Below, piece after piece: positions 16,898-25,925 of a stretch of 64,000 nucleotides of DNA; within the stretch, counting starts at the first letter, position 1, and the number at the start of each line of letters is the position of its first letter. The DNA comes from Epilithonimonas mollis (GTDB lineage Bacteria > Bacteroidota > Bacteroidia > Flavobacteriales > Weeksellaceae): the NCBI RefSeq assembly GCF_900142325.1, contig NZ_FRAM01000001.1, positions 372,001 through 436,000 of the forward strand, written 5' to 3'. The position numbers and the translations under genes were made by a program. The notes beneath the pieces were generated by a model. That model did no database searches and was not told the origin of the DNA. It saw only the letters and a list, made by a program, of their open reading frames with translations.

Positions 16898-18304
16898 TTA
16901 ATAATTATATAATTCAGAATAATTACTTGCTGATTTTTCCCAGGAGAAATCAAAAGACATGTTATTATAAATCAATCCCTGCATCAGGTCTTTCTGGCTG
17001 TAGATATGCAAAGCTCTCTTTATGGCGTGAACAGCGTCATCTGCACCGGCATTGGTAAAATTGAGCCCGCTCCCACCTGTAGAAATATCCTGAACCGTAT
17101 CCCGCAGTCCGCCTGTATATCTTACAATCGGGACAGTTCCGTAGCGCATGGCATACATCTGGTTAAGTCCGCAGGGTTCTACGCGGCTTGGCATGAGCAA
17201 GAAATCTGCCGAAGCATAAATCTGATGCGACAGATATTCTTTATATCCCAAATCTAATGCAAAGTTAATATTGAACTGATGCTGCAATTCCTTCAATCTG
17301 TTTTCGATGTATTGATTTCCAGATCCAAGGACAATAATATTCAGGGAGCCATTGGTCTCCTGGATGCTTTTTTCAACAATGTCCGGCAAAAGATCTGCAC
17401 CTTTTTCACCTGCAAATCTTCCTATAAATCCAAAAAGCGGAAGGTTCGGATTAAGTCCATACTCTGCACAGATGACTTTTTTATTTTCCCATTTTCCTTC
17501 TTCTGCATAATCTTTATTATAATTGAACTTCAGCATATCATCCGTCTGCGGATCCCAGACTTCGGTATCGATTCCGTTAATAATCCCGAAAGCTTTCTTT
17601 CGTTCTTGATTCATCAATGGTTCAAGGCCTTGGAAACTATAAAATAACTCTTCCAGATAGCCCCTGGAAACTGCGTTGAAGGCATTACAGGATTTTATCA
17701 TGGCCGCCATCGGGTTGATCCTGCCGTTCCAGTCCAGAAGTCCCCACTTCCAGCCGTCAAAATGTGGCAGAAAACTGGACATCTGCCAATCCATACTTCC
17801 CTGATATTCGCCATTATGAATGGTTCCTATAGTCCTGATACCTCGCAGAAAACGAAATTCATAACAATTCTCGATCATGAAAAGAACCAGACCTGTATGG
17901 TAATCATGGCAATGCAAAATATCCGGGCGAATCTGCATCGCGCTAAGCCAATGTAAAACAGCATGCTGAAAAGCGATAAACTGCTGACTCTCGTCCCAGT
18001 AGCCATAAACGTTTTCCCTATCCAGTAATCCCGGAATCTTTACAAGATAAAGCTCAAACCCCAAAACATTACTTTTCTCTTTATAAACCTGAACCTGATA
18101 CATGTGAAACGATTGATGGATAAAGCCGTCAAACACAATTTCAAAATCATGGTTATAAAAAAAAGGTTTGTTGTACCAAGGCATAACAACTTTGGCATCC
18201 AGCCCCATTCTGTTTTGATATTTTGGCAAAGCTCCCACCACGTCAGCCAATCCACCGACTTTTGCGACTGGGTAACATTCCATAGAAAGGTGAAATATTT
18301 TCAT
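16898..18304 (-). CDS. glgA: Glycogen synthase, ADP-glucose type (GT5)
   Basis: Extends alpha-1,4-glucan from ADP-glucose. 468 residues. The N-terminal K-x-G-G-L motif (VAKVGGLADVVGALPKY) and the C-terminal domain with FIGRFAGEKGADL and the catalytic E-x7-E region SRVEPCGLNQMYAMRYGTVP followed by the phosphate-binding TGGL. 19 bp after glgB. Confidence 0.97.
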   Translation of the reverse strand: MKIFHLSMECYPVAKVGGLADVVGALPKYQNRMGLDAKVVMPWYNKPFFYNHDFEIVFDGFIHQSFHMYQVQVYKEKSNVLGFELYLVKIPGLLDRENVYGYWDESQQFIAFQHAVLHWLSAMQIRPDILHCHDYHTGLVLFMIENCYEFRFLRGIRTIGTIHNGEYQGSMDWQMSSFLPHFDGWKWGLLDWNGRINPMAAMIKSCNAFNAVSRGYLEELFYSFQGLEPLMNQERKKAFGIINGIDTEVWDPQTDDMLKFNYNKDYAEEGKWENKKVICAEYGLNPNLPLFGFIGRFAGEKGADLLPDIVEKSIQETNGSLNIIVLGSGNQYIENRLKELQHQFNINFALDLGYKEYLSHQIYASADFLLMPSRVEPCGLNQMYAMRYGTVPIVRYTGGLRDTVQDISTGGSGLNFTNAGADDAVHAIKRALHIYSQKDLMQGLIYNNMSFDFSWEKSASNYSELYNY

Positions 18305-18323
18305 AGGTCTCTATCTTAAATAT

Positions 18324-20270
18324 TTATTTTTTACGTTTCAAAAATTCGGAGATCTTTGATTTCTTGATGCGTTTACTTTGTTGCAGTACTAATCCGGACA
18401 GTGGTGGCAACCTTATAATAACCGAATTCTCACGATGGTTCCAGCCTTCCTCAAGATGTTGGGAAATAACTGCTTCTACACCGCTCCCGCTGTATTTTTT
18501 GTCATCTGAATTCAGGATCACCTTCCAGTCCGTATGTTCATCAACCCCAACTCTGTAATCGAAACTTCTCGGAGTTAGATTAAGAATGGTCATCAGAACT
18601 TCTTTTTCATTTTTGCTCTTTCTCAGGTAAATAAAAATCGAGTTGTCTCTGTCATCCCCGTCCACCCATTCATAACCATAAGGCGAGAACTGAAGCTCAT
18701 ATAAAGACGGATGCGTTTTGTAAAGCAAATTCAGATCTCTTACAAAATCCTGAAGATTCTTATGGACAGGATATTGAAGCAGATGCCAATCGAGAGAGGT
18801 TTTGAAATTCCATTCCGTGGTCTGTGCAAATTCATCACCCATAAATAATAATTTTGCTCCCGGATTGGTGAACATATAAACATACATTGCGCGAAGATTG
18901 GCAAACTTCTGCCATTCGTCTCCCGGCATTTTGTAAATCAGACTGCTTTTTCCGTGCACCACCTCATCGTGAGACAAGGGCATCATATAGTTTTCATTAT
19001 ACATATAGGTGCTCGTGAACGTGATTTTGTTGTGATGATAACTTCTTGCAATCGGGTCTTCTTTGAAATAATCCAGTGTGTCGTGCATCCAGCCCATCAT
19101 CCATTTCATCCCAAAACCGATTCCATCATCGTGAACAGGTTTAGTTAATTTCGGAAAATCGGAGCTTTCTTCTGCAATGGTCTGGACATCCGGAAATTCT
19201 TTATAAACTTCCGTATTGAAATCCTGCAAAAACTGTTTCGCTTCCAGATTGACGTTACTGCCATAGATGTTCGGTTCCCACTCGCCCTCGTTTCTGGAAT
19301 AGTCGAGATGAAGCATTGACGTTACAGCATCTACACGCAATCCATCAGCGTGATAACGGTCCAGCCAGAAGATGGCATTTGATATTAAAAATGATTTGAC
19401 CTCGGGTCTTCCGTAATTGAAAATATATGACTTCCAATCCGGGTGAAAGCCTTTTCTCGGGTCTTCATGTTCGTACAAATAAGACCCATCAAAGCGGTGT
19501 AATCCGTTGGCATCTCCCGGAAAATGAGACGGTACCCAATCCAGGAAAACACCGATATCATTTTTATGAAGTTCAGAAATCAGGTACATCAATTCCTGCG
19601 GTCCGCCGAATCTGGAAGTTGCGGCATAAAATCCCGTAATCTGATAACCCCAGCTCGGGTCATAAGGATATTCCATAACAGGCATGAACTCGACGTGCGT
19701 AAAATTCATGGCTTTGATATAGGGAACAAGTCTGTCAGCTATTTCGCCATAGCTTAAAAATCTTTCCGGATTTCCGGGATCACGCATCCATGAGCCGAGA
19801 TGCATCTCGTAAACAGAGATAGGTGATTCCAGGCTGTTGTATCGCCAGCGTTTTTGCATCCACTCTTCGTCCTGCCACTCGTACCAGGTTGTACAAACTG
19901 CAGAACCAGCCTGCAAAGCGTTCTCGAAGCAGAGGCCGAAAGGATCTGCTTTTTCCAGCAGAATACCATCAGTTGTCCGGATGCCGTATTTATAAACTTC
20001 TCCAAAATCCAATCCCGGAATGAAACCTTCCCAAATCCCGGACTGATCCCAGCGCCCTGCCAGCCTGTGTGAAAAAGCATCCCAACGGTTGAAATCCCCT
20101 ATCACAGAAACCTCGGTCGCCATGGGTGCCCAAACGGCAAAATATACACCGGAAACGCCATCCACTTCGACCTTGTGAGATCCAAATTTTTCGTAGAGCC
20201 TTGTATGTTTCCCCGAACGGAAAAGGTAGATATCAAAATCAGAAAATAATGAATAAGGCTGAACCGGCAT
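18324..20270 (-). CDS. glgB: 1,4-alpha-glucan branching enzyme (GH13)
   Basis: Introduces alpha-1,6 branches into glycogen. 648 residues: N-terminal CBM48-like domain (VYFAVWAPMATEVSVIGDFN), then a GH13 barrel with nucleophile Asp in GLRVDAVTSMLHLDY, acid Glu in TIAEESSDFP and third Asp in LSHDEVVHGK, and a beta C-domain. Shorter at the N-terminus than E. coli GlgB, as expected outside proteobacteria. The final basic tail ISEFLKRKK is unremarkable. First gene of the glycogen operon. Confidence 0.97.
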   Translation of the reverse strand: MPVQPYSLFSDFDIYLFRSGKHTRLYEKFGSHKVEVDGVSGVYFAVWAPMATEVSVIGDFNRWDAFSHRLAGRWDQSGIWEGFIPGLDFGEVYKYGIRTTDGILLEKADPFGLCFENALQAGSAVCTTWYEWQDEEWMQKRWRYNSLESPISVYEMHLGSWMRDPGNPERFLSYGEIADRLVPYIKAMNFTHVEFMPVMEYPYDPSWGYQITGFYAATSRFGGPQELMYLISELHKNDIGVFLDWVPSHFPGDANGLHRFDGSYLYEHEDPRKGFHPDWKSYIFNYGRPEVKSFLISNAIFWLDRYHADGLRVDAVTSMLHLDYSRNEGEWEPNIYGSNVNLEAKQFLQDFNTEVYKEFPDVQTIAEESSDFPKLTKPVHDDGIGFGMKWMMGWMHDTLDYFKEDPIARSYHHNKITFTSTYMYNENYMMPLSHDEVVHGKSSLIYKMPGDEWQKFANLRAMYVYMFTNPGAKLLFMGDEFAQTTEWNFKTSLDWHLLQYPVHKNLQDFVRDLNLLYKTHPSLYELQFSPYGYEWVDGDDRDNSIFIYLRKSKNEKEVLMTILNLTPRSFDYRVGVDEHTDWKVILNSDDKKYSGSGVEAVISQHLEEGWNHRENSVIIRLPPLSGLVLQQSKRIKKSKISEFLKRKK

Positions 20271-20455
20271 AAGGGTAAGTATAAATAATGAATGATGAAT
20301 TATAAATGGTGGCTTGTGATTTAATATAATACCTTTACCAAGATAAAGAAATTAATTGATACATCTGATAAAGATTTTGTTAATTAGTATTAAAGTTTTT
20401 CATTTACAGAAACCACCCTGTCCGCTGGCTGACACCCTTGCGAGGAAGGGGAAAT

Positions 20456-21178
20456 TCAGTCTGTTATTTTCTTTGCCCAGAGGTAGTTGCCAATTGTTCT
20501 TTCTGTTTTCCCCAGCTGATTCTTATCAGAATGAAAATTGATAATAGCAATAACAAGCAGCCATTTTGTTGTCTCCGGGATACTGAATGACCATTCCTGA
20601 GATGGTATGATTTCTCTTTCTTTCATCGTCATAGAAAGAGAAGACAGCAACTCCGCAGTTACACTTATCTGATTCAGATCTGTTGCGATGGCGTGGATAT
20701 TAATTGTTGCTAGGCTGGCATATTGGGGAGGTTTCACTTGTTTGATCCAGGATAAAGCTGGTATTTTTGCTGTAAAGACATTTTTTTCGTCTGTTTCGAA
20801 GGCCGGAAAGAAGTTGGTACACCTTTCCCACTCCTGCTTAGGATTAAGGTCAAAGCCAATCAGTGCGGTCGGATCCTGAAATTTGGCTATGGTATTTCCT
20901 GAACTGCCCTCTTCCCGTATGACTGTTTTCCTGAGCCTCGCCACATGTCTCGCAGCGAAATACTGTTGCGGGATCAATCCAATCTTATCCTGCAAAATCA
21001 GTCTGAACTGCTTTTCCTGCGCACTCACCCATCCAAAAACAGATGCCGAGGCTATGGTATTTTTTGTCTGCTTCACGGTATCAGGTTTGGAACGGACATA
21101 GGATCTTTTGCCGTCGTTTACAAATACTATATTGCCGATTGCACCGCTCAGGTTGCCGTTTTTTTTGAGTCTTGCCAT
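20456..21178 (-). CDS. Conserved hypothetical protein, DUF6266-like
   Basis: 240 residues, no signal peptide. The N-terminus MARLKKNGNLSGAIGNIVFV followed by VRSKPDTVKQTKNTIASASV recalls the DUF6266 group of Bacteroidota, whose members start with a short Gly-rich segment and a conserved R-P-T-like stretch. Function unknown. It is next to the recombinase gene and may mark the start of the accessory island. The 185-bp gap to glgB holds nothing I recognise. Confidence 0.6.
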   Translation of the reverse strand: MARLKKNGNLSGAIGNIVFVNDGKRSYVRSKPDTVKQTKNTIASASVFGWVSAQEKQFRLILQDKIGLIPQQYFAARHVARLRKTVIREEGSSGNTIAKFQDPTALIGFDLNPKQEWERCTNFFPAFETDEKNVFTAKIPALSWIKQVKPPQYASLATINIHAIATDLNQISVTAELLSSLSMTMKEREIIPSQEWSFSIPETTKWLLVIAIINFHSDKNQLGKTERTIGNYLWAKKITD

Positions 21179-21381
21179 TTTTTTGTGTTTTTCGATGATG
21201 GTTTGTAAGTGGACCGTTCGTCTTGCGTTCTATGAAACAGGAATATAAAACCGATGTTAGTTAGTTACAAATATGATAGATTATCAGATTTGTATCGGAC
21301 TTGTACCGGTATTGTATGGGATTTACTTCGACGGAAACTTAGATGAGTCTTGCCAGAAATCACAGAATAAACCTAGATCTT

Positions 21382-22215
21382 TTACAGATAGTCAAGCGGA
21401 CTTTTTATCTTTGCCCTGCTTACATCTGTAATATGGGTATAGATTTCTGTGGTTTTGATATTATTATGTCCAAGTAATTCTTTTATTATCCTGATGTCTG
21501 TCCCATTTTCTAGCAGATGTGTGGCATAGGAATGGCGAAGTGTATGAACTGATGCGGGAGAGATAACAGTTGCTTTTACCAGTGCATTTTTCAGAATCTG
21601 CTGGACGCTGCGTTCGGAATATTTCTCGCCTTCATGTCCTTCGAACAGATAAGTTTTGGGCTTATAGCTTTTGTAGTATGTCCTGAGAAGTTCCAGCAGC
21701 AAAGGAGAGAGCACCACTACCCTATCTTTTTTGCCTTTTGACTGACGGACTAGGAGCAAATTTTCTAGCGTTTTGATATCTGCAATTTTTAATTCCAGCA
21801 CTTCACTCAGTCTAAGTCCGCAGGAATAGATTGTTGTAAGAATAGCTTTATGTTTCAGATTCTCTGTGGCATCCAGAATTTTCTTGACTTCATCTTTAGT
21901 AAGGAACTTTGGGAGTTTGTTTTCTTTTCTCTTGGGATAGAGATGTTTCAGGTTGATATTGCGCTGGAAAATCTCTTTATAGAATTTGGTAATCGTCGCA
22001 ATCATTGCTTTTTGGTAGGACTGGCCAACTTTCTTCTTTTCTACCAGCCAGATGATAAAATCTTCCAGCTGCCTCTGGGTAATATCTTCAGTTTTTAGTG
22101 TAGAAGAGACTTTAAGAAAATAAGTAAGATGCGATGTGTAGGTTTTGATGCTTCTGTCCGCATAACGTTGCATCCGCAGAATAGTGACAAACTGTTGTAT
22201 AAAATTAGAATTCAT
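21382..22215 (-). CDS. Tyrosine recombinase, Xer/IntI-like, probable cassette integrase
   Basis: 277 residues. N-terminal SAM-like core-binding domain (~5-90), catalytic domain with Arg in YSCGLRLSEVLEL, Lys in RQSKGKKDRVVVL, His-x-x-Arg in HTLRHSYATHLLENG, His in LLGHNNIKTT and Tyr nucleophile in EIYTHI. The ending AKIKSPLDYL resembles the IntI C-terminus (GVRSPLDAL in class 1), but the extra helix that IntI carries before the HTLRH box is absent, so it is not a classical integron integrase. It faces away from the cassette array at 125 bp distance, the standard integron layout. Could alternatively be an unrelated XerD-like enzyme; the link to the cassettes is inferred. Confidence 0.85.
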   Translation of the reverse strand: MNSNFIQQFVTILRMQRYADRSIKTYTSHLTYFLKVSSTLKTEDITQRQLEDFIIWLVEKKKVGQSYQKAMIATITKFYKEIFQRNINLKHLYPKRKENKLPKFLTKDEVKKILDATENLKHKAILTTIYSCGLRLSEVLELKIADIKTLENLLLVRQSKGKKDRVVVLSPLLLELLRTYYKSYKPKTYLFEGHEGEKYSERSVQQILKNALVKATVISPASVHTLRHSYATHLLENGTDIRIIKELLGHNNIKTTEIYTHITDVSRAKIKSPLDYL

Positions 22216-22220
22216 GATTA

Positions 22221-22346
22221 TTGCGTTTATCCAAAGATAAAAAAATTAATTAAATCATTTACAATTAGTTATAAAAATTATCAAACTGGATAAGCGCAAC
22301 TGGATATAGTTTATATTTGGGCAATGCGTATATTTGGGTGTTATGT
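22221..22346 (+). other. attI-like region with inverted and direct repeats
   Basis: Between recombinase start and first cassette: inverted repeat TTGCGTTTATCC (22221-22232) / GGATAAGCGCAA (22288-22299), 11 of 12 matching. Then direct repeat TATATTTGGG at 22312-22321 and 22329-22338, the second ending 2 bp before the crossover triplet G/TT of GTTATGT (22340-22346). Each direct repeat also contains TATATTTG, a perfect Bacteroidota -7 box pointing into the cassettes, so the site may double as cassette promoter. Confidence 0.55.
22232..22264 (-). promoter_or_regulatory. Promoter of the recombinase gene
   Basis: On the minus strand: TTG (22264-22262), 22-nt spacer, TATCTTTG (22239-22232), a canonical Bacteroidota promoter, 16 bp before the ATG. 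It touches one arm of the inverted repeat at 22221-22232. Confidence 0.65.
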
Positions 22347-22381
22347 GCCATATAAACGACAACATCTAAACAGACAACAGT

Positions 22382-23167
22382 ATGAATAAACTGAAACTTA
22401 GACACGTTATATTAATTCTCTTAGGGTTGACCTTATTTGGTTACATCATAGGACAATTTTTACCAATTGACTATTTACGGCCGACAATTATAAACAAAGA
22501 CTTAACGCTTAATGACCTTTACACAAGAGTAATTTCAGTCATTGGGACAACAGTAACATTTTTAGCGGTTGTAGTCGCCTTATTTAAAGAAGACATCAGA
22601 AAAATTTGGGATAAGGCAGACCTTTCTGTTTGCTTCAGAGACGACAATGTTCTGCACGAAATTCTTGACAATGAAACTTCTTCAAGTAATTACAAAGCCA
22701 AAAAATATGAAACAATTTTACTAATAAAAAATCAAGGTAGTTTGGCAGCAAAAAGTTGCGAAATATATTTAGAACGACTTCAATTTAAAAGTAGCACATA
22801 TCCAACACCGCAAGACATTCCACTGACTGGACAACCACTTAATTGGCACAACAATTCTAACACTGCTATTTTAATACCAGCAACTGGAAAAGCAACGGTT
22901 CCAATATTAGAAATAATATCCCCAGAATCTCAATCTGTTCCAACTGAACAAGCAGGAAGTTCAGTCCCAATGCCCAAAATAAAAATTGGGGATACAGAAT
23001 CGCCCAACGTTTATTCTAACGGGACTTGGACAGCAAAATTTATAGTGTATTCTGAAAATGCCAAACCAATTGAACATATCGTTACAATAACTTGGAATAA
23101 TAGATGGGAACATCGACTTGCTGAAATGAGTAAATGTGTAACAATCCAATCACAAGTTAAAAATTAA
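22382..23167 (+). CDS. Two-TM membrane protein of unknown function (cassette 1)
   Basis: 261 residues. Two hydrophobic spans: about residues 8-28 (VILILLGLTLFGYIIGQF) and 50-70 (VISVIGTTVTFLAVVVALF). After these comes a ~190-residue soluble domain with beta-rich character (YETILLIKNQGSLAAKSCEI, HIVTITWNNRW), possibly Ig-like. No catalytic motif seen. It is the first gene of cassette 1 and is followed after 4 bp by the SinR/Cas2-like gene, so the pair is probably one functional unit. The membrane anchor plus partner suggests an effector-type module, but no function can be assigned. Confidence 0.75.
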   Translation: MNKLKLRHVILILLGLTLFGYIIGQFLPIDYLRPTIINKDLTLNDLYTRVISVIGTTVTFLAVVVALFKEDIRKIWDKADLSVCFRDDNVLHEILDNETSSSNYKAKKYETILLIKNQGSLAAKSCEIYLERLQFKSSTYPTPQDIPLTGQPLNWHNNSNTAILIPATGKATVPILEIISPESQSVPTEQAGSSVPMPKIKIGDTESPNVYSNGTWTAKFIVYSENAKPIEHIVTITWNNRWEHRLAEMSKCVTIQSQVKN

Positions 23168-23171
23168 GACA

Positions 23172-23450
23172 ATGAAAAAATTCGTAATCATAATATATAA
23201 TGTTGAAGGTAGCGACCAAAGCATTAAAGACAACATAAAATTGCTTGGTGACTGGTTTAATTATTTTCAAGGTTCTTGGCTTGTATTAACAAGACTAAGC
23301 GTTAAAGATATTTATAATCGCATTGGGACTAACAAATCAGGGGACAGATTTTTAGTAATGGAAGTTGACTTAAAAACATATTGGGGTATTCTTCCGACTG
23401 AGGCGTGGGACTGGCTTAAAAGCAAAAAGAACGAACAAGGACAATGGTAA
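23172..23450 (+). CDS. SinR-family / Cas2-VapD-like small protein (cassette 1)
   Basis: 92 residues. The pattern MKKFVIIIYNVEGSD, LLGDWFNYFQGSWLV, LSVKDIYNRI, DRFLVMEVDL matches the SinR-like proteins, a ferredoxin-fold group related to Cas2 and VapD (beta1 ending near a polar residue, W-x-x-x-x-x-W motif, acid-ended beta4). Whether it has nuclease activity is not shown: the classic Cas2 Asp after beta1 is replaced by N-V-E. Coupled to the two-TM gene upstream (4 bp gap). Its stop lies just ahead of the attC-like site. Confidence 0.65.
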   Translation: MKKFVIIIYNVEGSDQSIKDNIKLLGDWFNYFQGSWLVLTRLSVKDIYNRIGTNKSGDRFLVMEVDLKTYWGILPTEAWDWLKSKKNEQGQW

Positions 23451-23457
23451 GAAATAC

Positions 23458-23592
23458 GGCACATAACAGCCGTTTTGCAAAAGCGGGGGTTTCGTGCTTC
23501 AATGACAGTGTAGTGCTAAATTCAAGCTTTGTGCATCTAATGAAGTTTAGTGCTGAAAAGCCCCGCCTTCGCAAAGCGGCAAAACGTTAGTG
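23458..23592 (+). other. attC-like recombination site 1
   Basis: From GGCACATAAC (23458-23467) to GTTAGTG (23586-23592); the R''-to-R' span is 132 bp. Outer arms ATAAC / GTTAG, inner arms GTTTTGC (left) with GCAAAAC (right) and GCGGGG with CCCCGC, offset by unpaired bases on one side, as in folded integron attC sites. The central part carries no gene. Ends the first cassette. Confidence 0.75.
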
Positions 23593-23635
23593 GTAATGCT
23601 ATAATGACAACAACAAACAATTGAATTCAAAAAAT

Positions 23636-25003
23636 ATGAGAAATAGTAATTTAAAATCATTCACAATAAAGGGACTATTTGGCGACAGAACAGTAGTTAT
23701 TCCTTTTAAAGATGATGTTAAAATCCTTATAGGGGAAAATGGACTTGGTAAGACTACAGTTCTTAGCATGCTCTACTATACCTTGACTAGTAAACTTTTT
23801 AAGCTTAAAGACTTTGACTTTAAATCCCTTGAATTGTCTTTTACTGATGGACAAAAAATTACAATTGATAAAGACAAATTGTTATCGTCAGACGAAGACT
23901 TGGAAATGAACTTACCTCCTCAATTAATTAATTCACTTTCAAGAAGTTTAGATACAAGGGAAATAATTGAAATAAGTGAGTTATTGTCACGAGGTGTGCA
24001 TCCTCATATGATTTTAGACAGAATTGAAATGCAAAGGTATTCATCAGATATTTTTAGAAGATATCCTACAAGAATGGTTTTGAGTGCTCTTAAAGTAATT
24101 TGCGGATTTGGTGAGGGAAACGAAAAAATCAGAAAAGCGAAAGAAACTTTACAAAAGGAATTGTTAGAAACAGAAATCCTATATTTTCCAACGTTCCGAA
24201 GAATTGAAGAAGACTTAATTAATTTAGGATTAGATGATGAAAAGAATAAGATAAATCAAGGTGATGTAAGACTTATTCAATTCGGGATGAAAGATGTTAG
24301 AGAAAGGTTTGATGAATTAAAGAAGGAGATTAATACATTATCCAGCAAAGGATTATCACAAATCTCTTCTGAAATTTTAAGTCAACTAGTTAAAGGTGTT
24401 CCAAACATAAATAGTAGTGCCTTACAAAATATATCAAAGAAAGATATTGATATTATTTTAGCAAGAGTTGGTGAGGCTATTTCGAAAGATGATAAAGAGA
24501 AAATAACAAGCATTGTTTCTGCAAAAAAATTAAAAGATATTGATGACAAATACCTAGTTTACTTCCTTCAAAAGTTAATAACTATTTATGAGAAGCAGAG
24601 GGAAATTGACAATGCGATTGAAAGTTTTATTTCAATTTGTAATAAGTATCTTAAATATTCCGAGAAAGAAATTCAATATGAAGCAAGTGAAGTTGAATTT
24701 TATTTAATATCGAGAGGTGGCAAAAAGGTTTTACTAACTCAATTGCTGAGTAAACTTTCATCAGGTGAGAAACAAATTATCTCTCTTTTTTCTAGAATAT
24801 ATCTTTCAGATAGTAAAAGTTTTATAGTGCTATTTGATGAACCTGAATTGTCTCTTTCAATATTTTGGCAAAAATTGTTACTTCCTGACATTGTAGCTTC
24901 CAACAAATGTAAATTTTTACTTTCAGTAACTCATTCACCATTTATTTTTGAGAATGGTTTGGAAAAGTACGCTATAGGTTTAAACCAATATATTAAATAC
25001 TAA
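23636..25003 (+). CDS. ariA: AAA/ABC-type ATPase, AriA-like component of a PARIS system (cassette 2)
   Basis: 455 residues from ATG 23636 (an in-frame TTG at 23621 is less likely). Walker A LIGENGLGKTTVL (~residue 35), ABC signature LSSGEKQII (~385), Walker B FIVLFDEPELSLS, and switch His in VTHSPFIFEN near the end; between them a long helical insertion. This is the AAA_15/AAA_21 class used by OLD, Septu and PARIS. The next gene is a DUF4435 protein, the AriB partner of PARIS. In PARIS, AriA ATPase holds AriB and releases it on sensing phage anti-restriction proteins, leading to tRNA cleavage and abortive infection. Assignment rests on the pair, its order and sizes. Confidence 0.75.
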   Translation: MRNSNLKSFTIKGLFGDRTVVIPFKDDVKILIGENGLGKTTVLSMLYYTLTSKLFKLKDFDFKSLELSFTDGQKITIDKDKLLSSDEDLEMNLPPQLINSLSRSLDTREIIEISELLSRGVHPHMILDRIEMQRYSSDIFRRYPTRMVLSALKVICGFGEGNEKIRKAKETLQKELLETEILYFPTFRRIEEDLINLGLDDEKNKINQGDVRLIQFGMKDVRERFDELKKEINTLSSKGLSQISSEILSQLVKGVPNINSSALQNISKKDIDIILARVGEAISKDDKEKITSIVSAKKLKDIDDKYLVYFLQKLITIYEKQREIDNAIESFISICNKYLKYSEKEIQYEASEVEFYLISRGGKKVLLTQLLSKLSSGEKQIISLFSRIYLSDSKSFIVLFDEPELSLSIFWQKLLLPDIVASNKCKFLLSVTHSPFIFENGLEKYAIGLNQYIKY

Positions 25004-25004
25004 T

Positions 25005-25919
25005 ATGGGACTAACTGTAGAAGATTTACTAAGGGAAAAGGAAAAAGCTGCGTCTGTAGCATATCAGAGTTTTGTACTATTAACAAACATAAGTACTGAC
25101 TCGCTATTTTGCTTTTTTGAGAATAAAGATGCCCCATATTATCATCTTAGAATCAAAACTATTTATAAGGGGGATTTTCATTACATAAGTTGCGGAAACA
25201 AAACAATGGTGAAAAAAACTTTTGATTTAATAAAAGGTCACAAAGAATATGATAAATACAAATTAGCATTTTTTATTGACAAAGATTTTGATGAAAGCAT
25301 AAAAAACAAATTCATTGAAATTTATGAAACTCCCAGCTATTCAATAGAAAATCTATATTGTAACACAAACTCTATTAAAGAGTTAATAAAGACAGATTTT
25401 CAAATTGGTGAAGACAATCCAATACATAGCCAAATTTTAGATTTATACCAAAATTTACAATCTGATTTCTTAAAGGCTTCATTGCTCTTTAATGCTTGGT
25501 ATAAGTTACAAAAAATAAAAAATAAAGAATTAAATCAACCAAATAATGTTAGTTTAAGTGATAGTTTAATTCCAAGCTATATTGAACTTTCATTAGAGAG
25601 TATAACTCCAAAATACACAATTGAGAGTATTTTAGAAAAATACCCTGACAGTTTACCATACACAGCTGATGAACTCACAACTGTCATAAATGAATTAAAT
25701 GCTGCTGATTTACGAATGGTTTTAAGAGGTAAATATGTATTTAACTTTATGACCACATTTATTAGGAAGTTAATTGAGGACGGTGCTGATACTTCTAAAC
25801 GTAAAATACTTAAAAAGAAGGTTAAATACAATATGGATAATTCAACGGCTTTGACACTACTGACTTGCTATGCAGAAACTCCTGAATGCTTAACTGAATT
25901 CTTGACAAAATACAACTAA
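25005..25919 (+). CDS. ariB: DUF4435 TOPRIM-like protein, AriB-like effector of a PARIS system (cassette 2)
   Basis: 304 residues, starting one base after the ATPase stop. The DUF4435/TOPRIM hallmarks are visible: Glu39 and Asp42 in FFENKDAPYY, the D-x-D cluster in FFIDKDFDES (Asp92/94/96) and the family motif SYSIENLYC (~113-119). In PARIS, AriB is a tRNA-cleaving TOPRIM toxin; the acidic residues needed for metal binding appear to be present here. C-terminal half is helical and Lys-rich. The first motif is somewhat diverged from the usual V-E-G-x-x-D form, so activity is inferred. Confidence 0.75.
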   Translation: MGLTVEDLLREKEKAASVAYQSFVLLTNISTDSLFCFFENKDAPYYHLRIKTIYKGDFHYISCGNKTMVKKTFDLIKGHKEYDKYKLAFFIDKDFDESIKNKFIEIYETPSYSIENLYCNTNSIKELIKTDFQIGEDNPIHSQILDLYQNLQSDFLKASLLFNAWYKLQKIKNKELNQPNNVSLSDSLIPSYIELSLESITPKYTIESILEKYPDSLPYTADELTTVINELNAADLRMVLRGKYVFNFMTTFIRKLIEDGADTSKRKILKKKVKYNMDNSTALTLLTCYAETPECLTEFLTKYN

Positions 25920-25925
25920 AAGCAC

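Noticed and set aside
21382..22215. Calling the recombinase a classical IntI
   Set aside because: The IntI-specific helix between the Lys region and the HTLRH box is missing; only the ending and layout are IntI-like.
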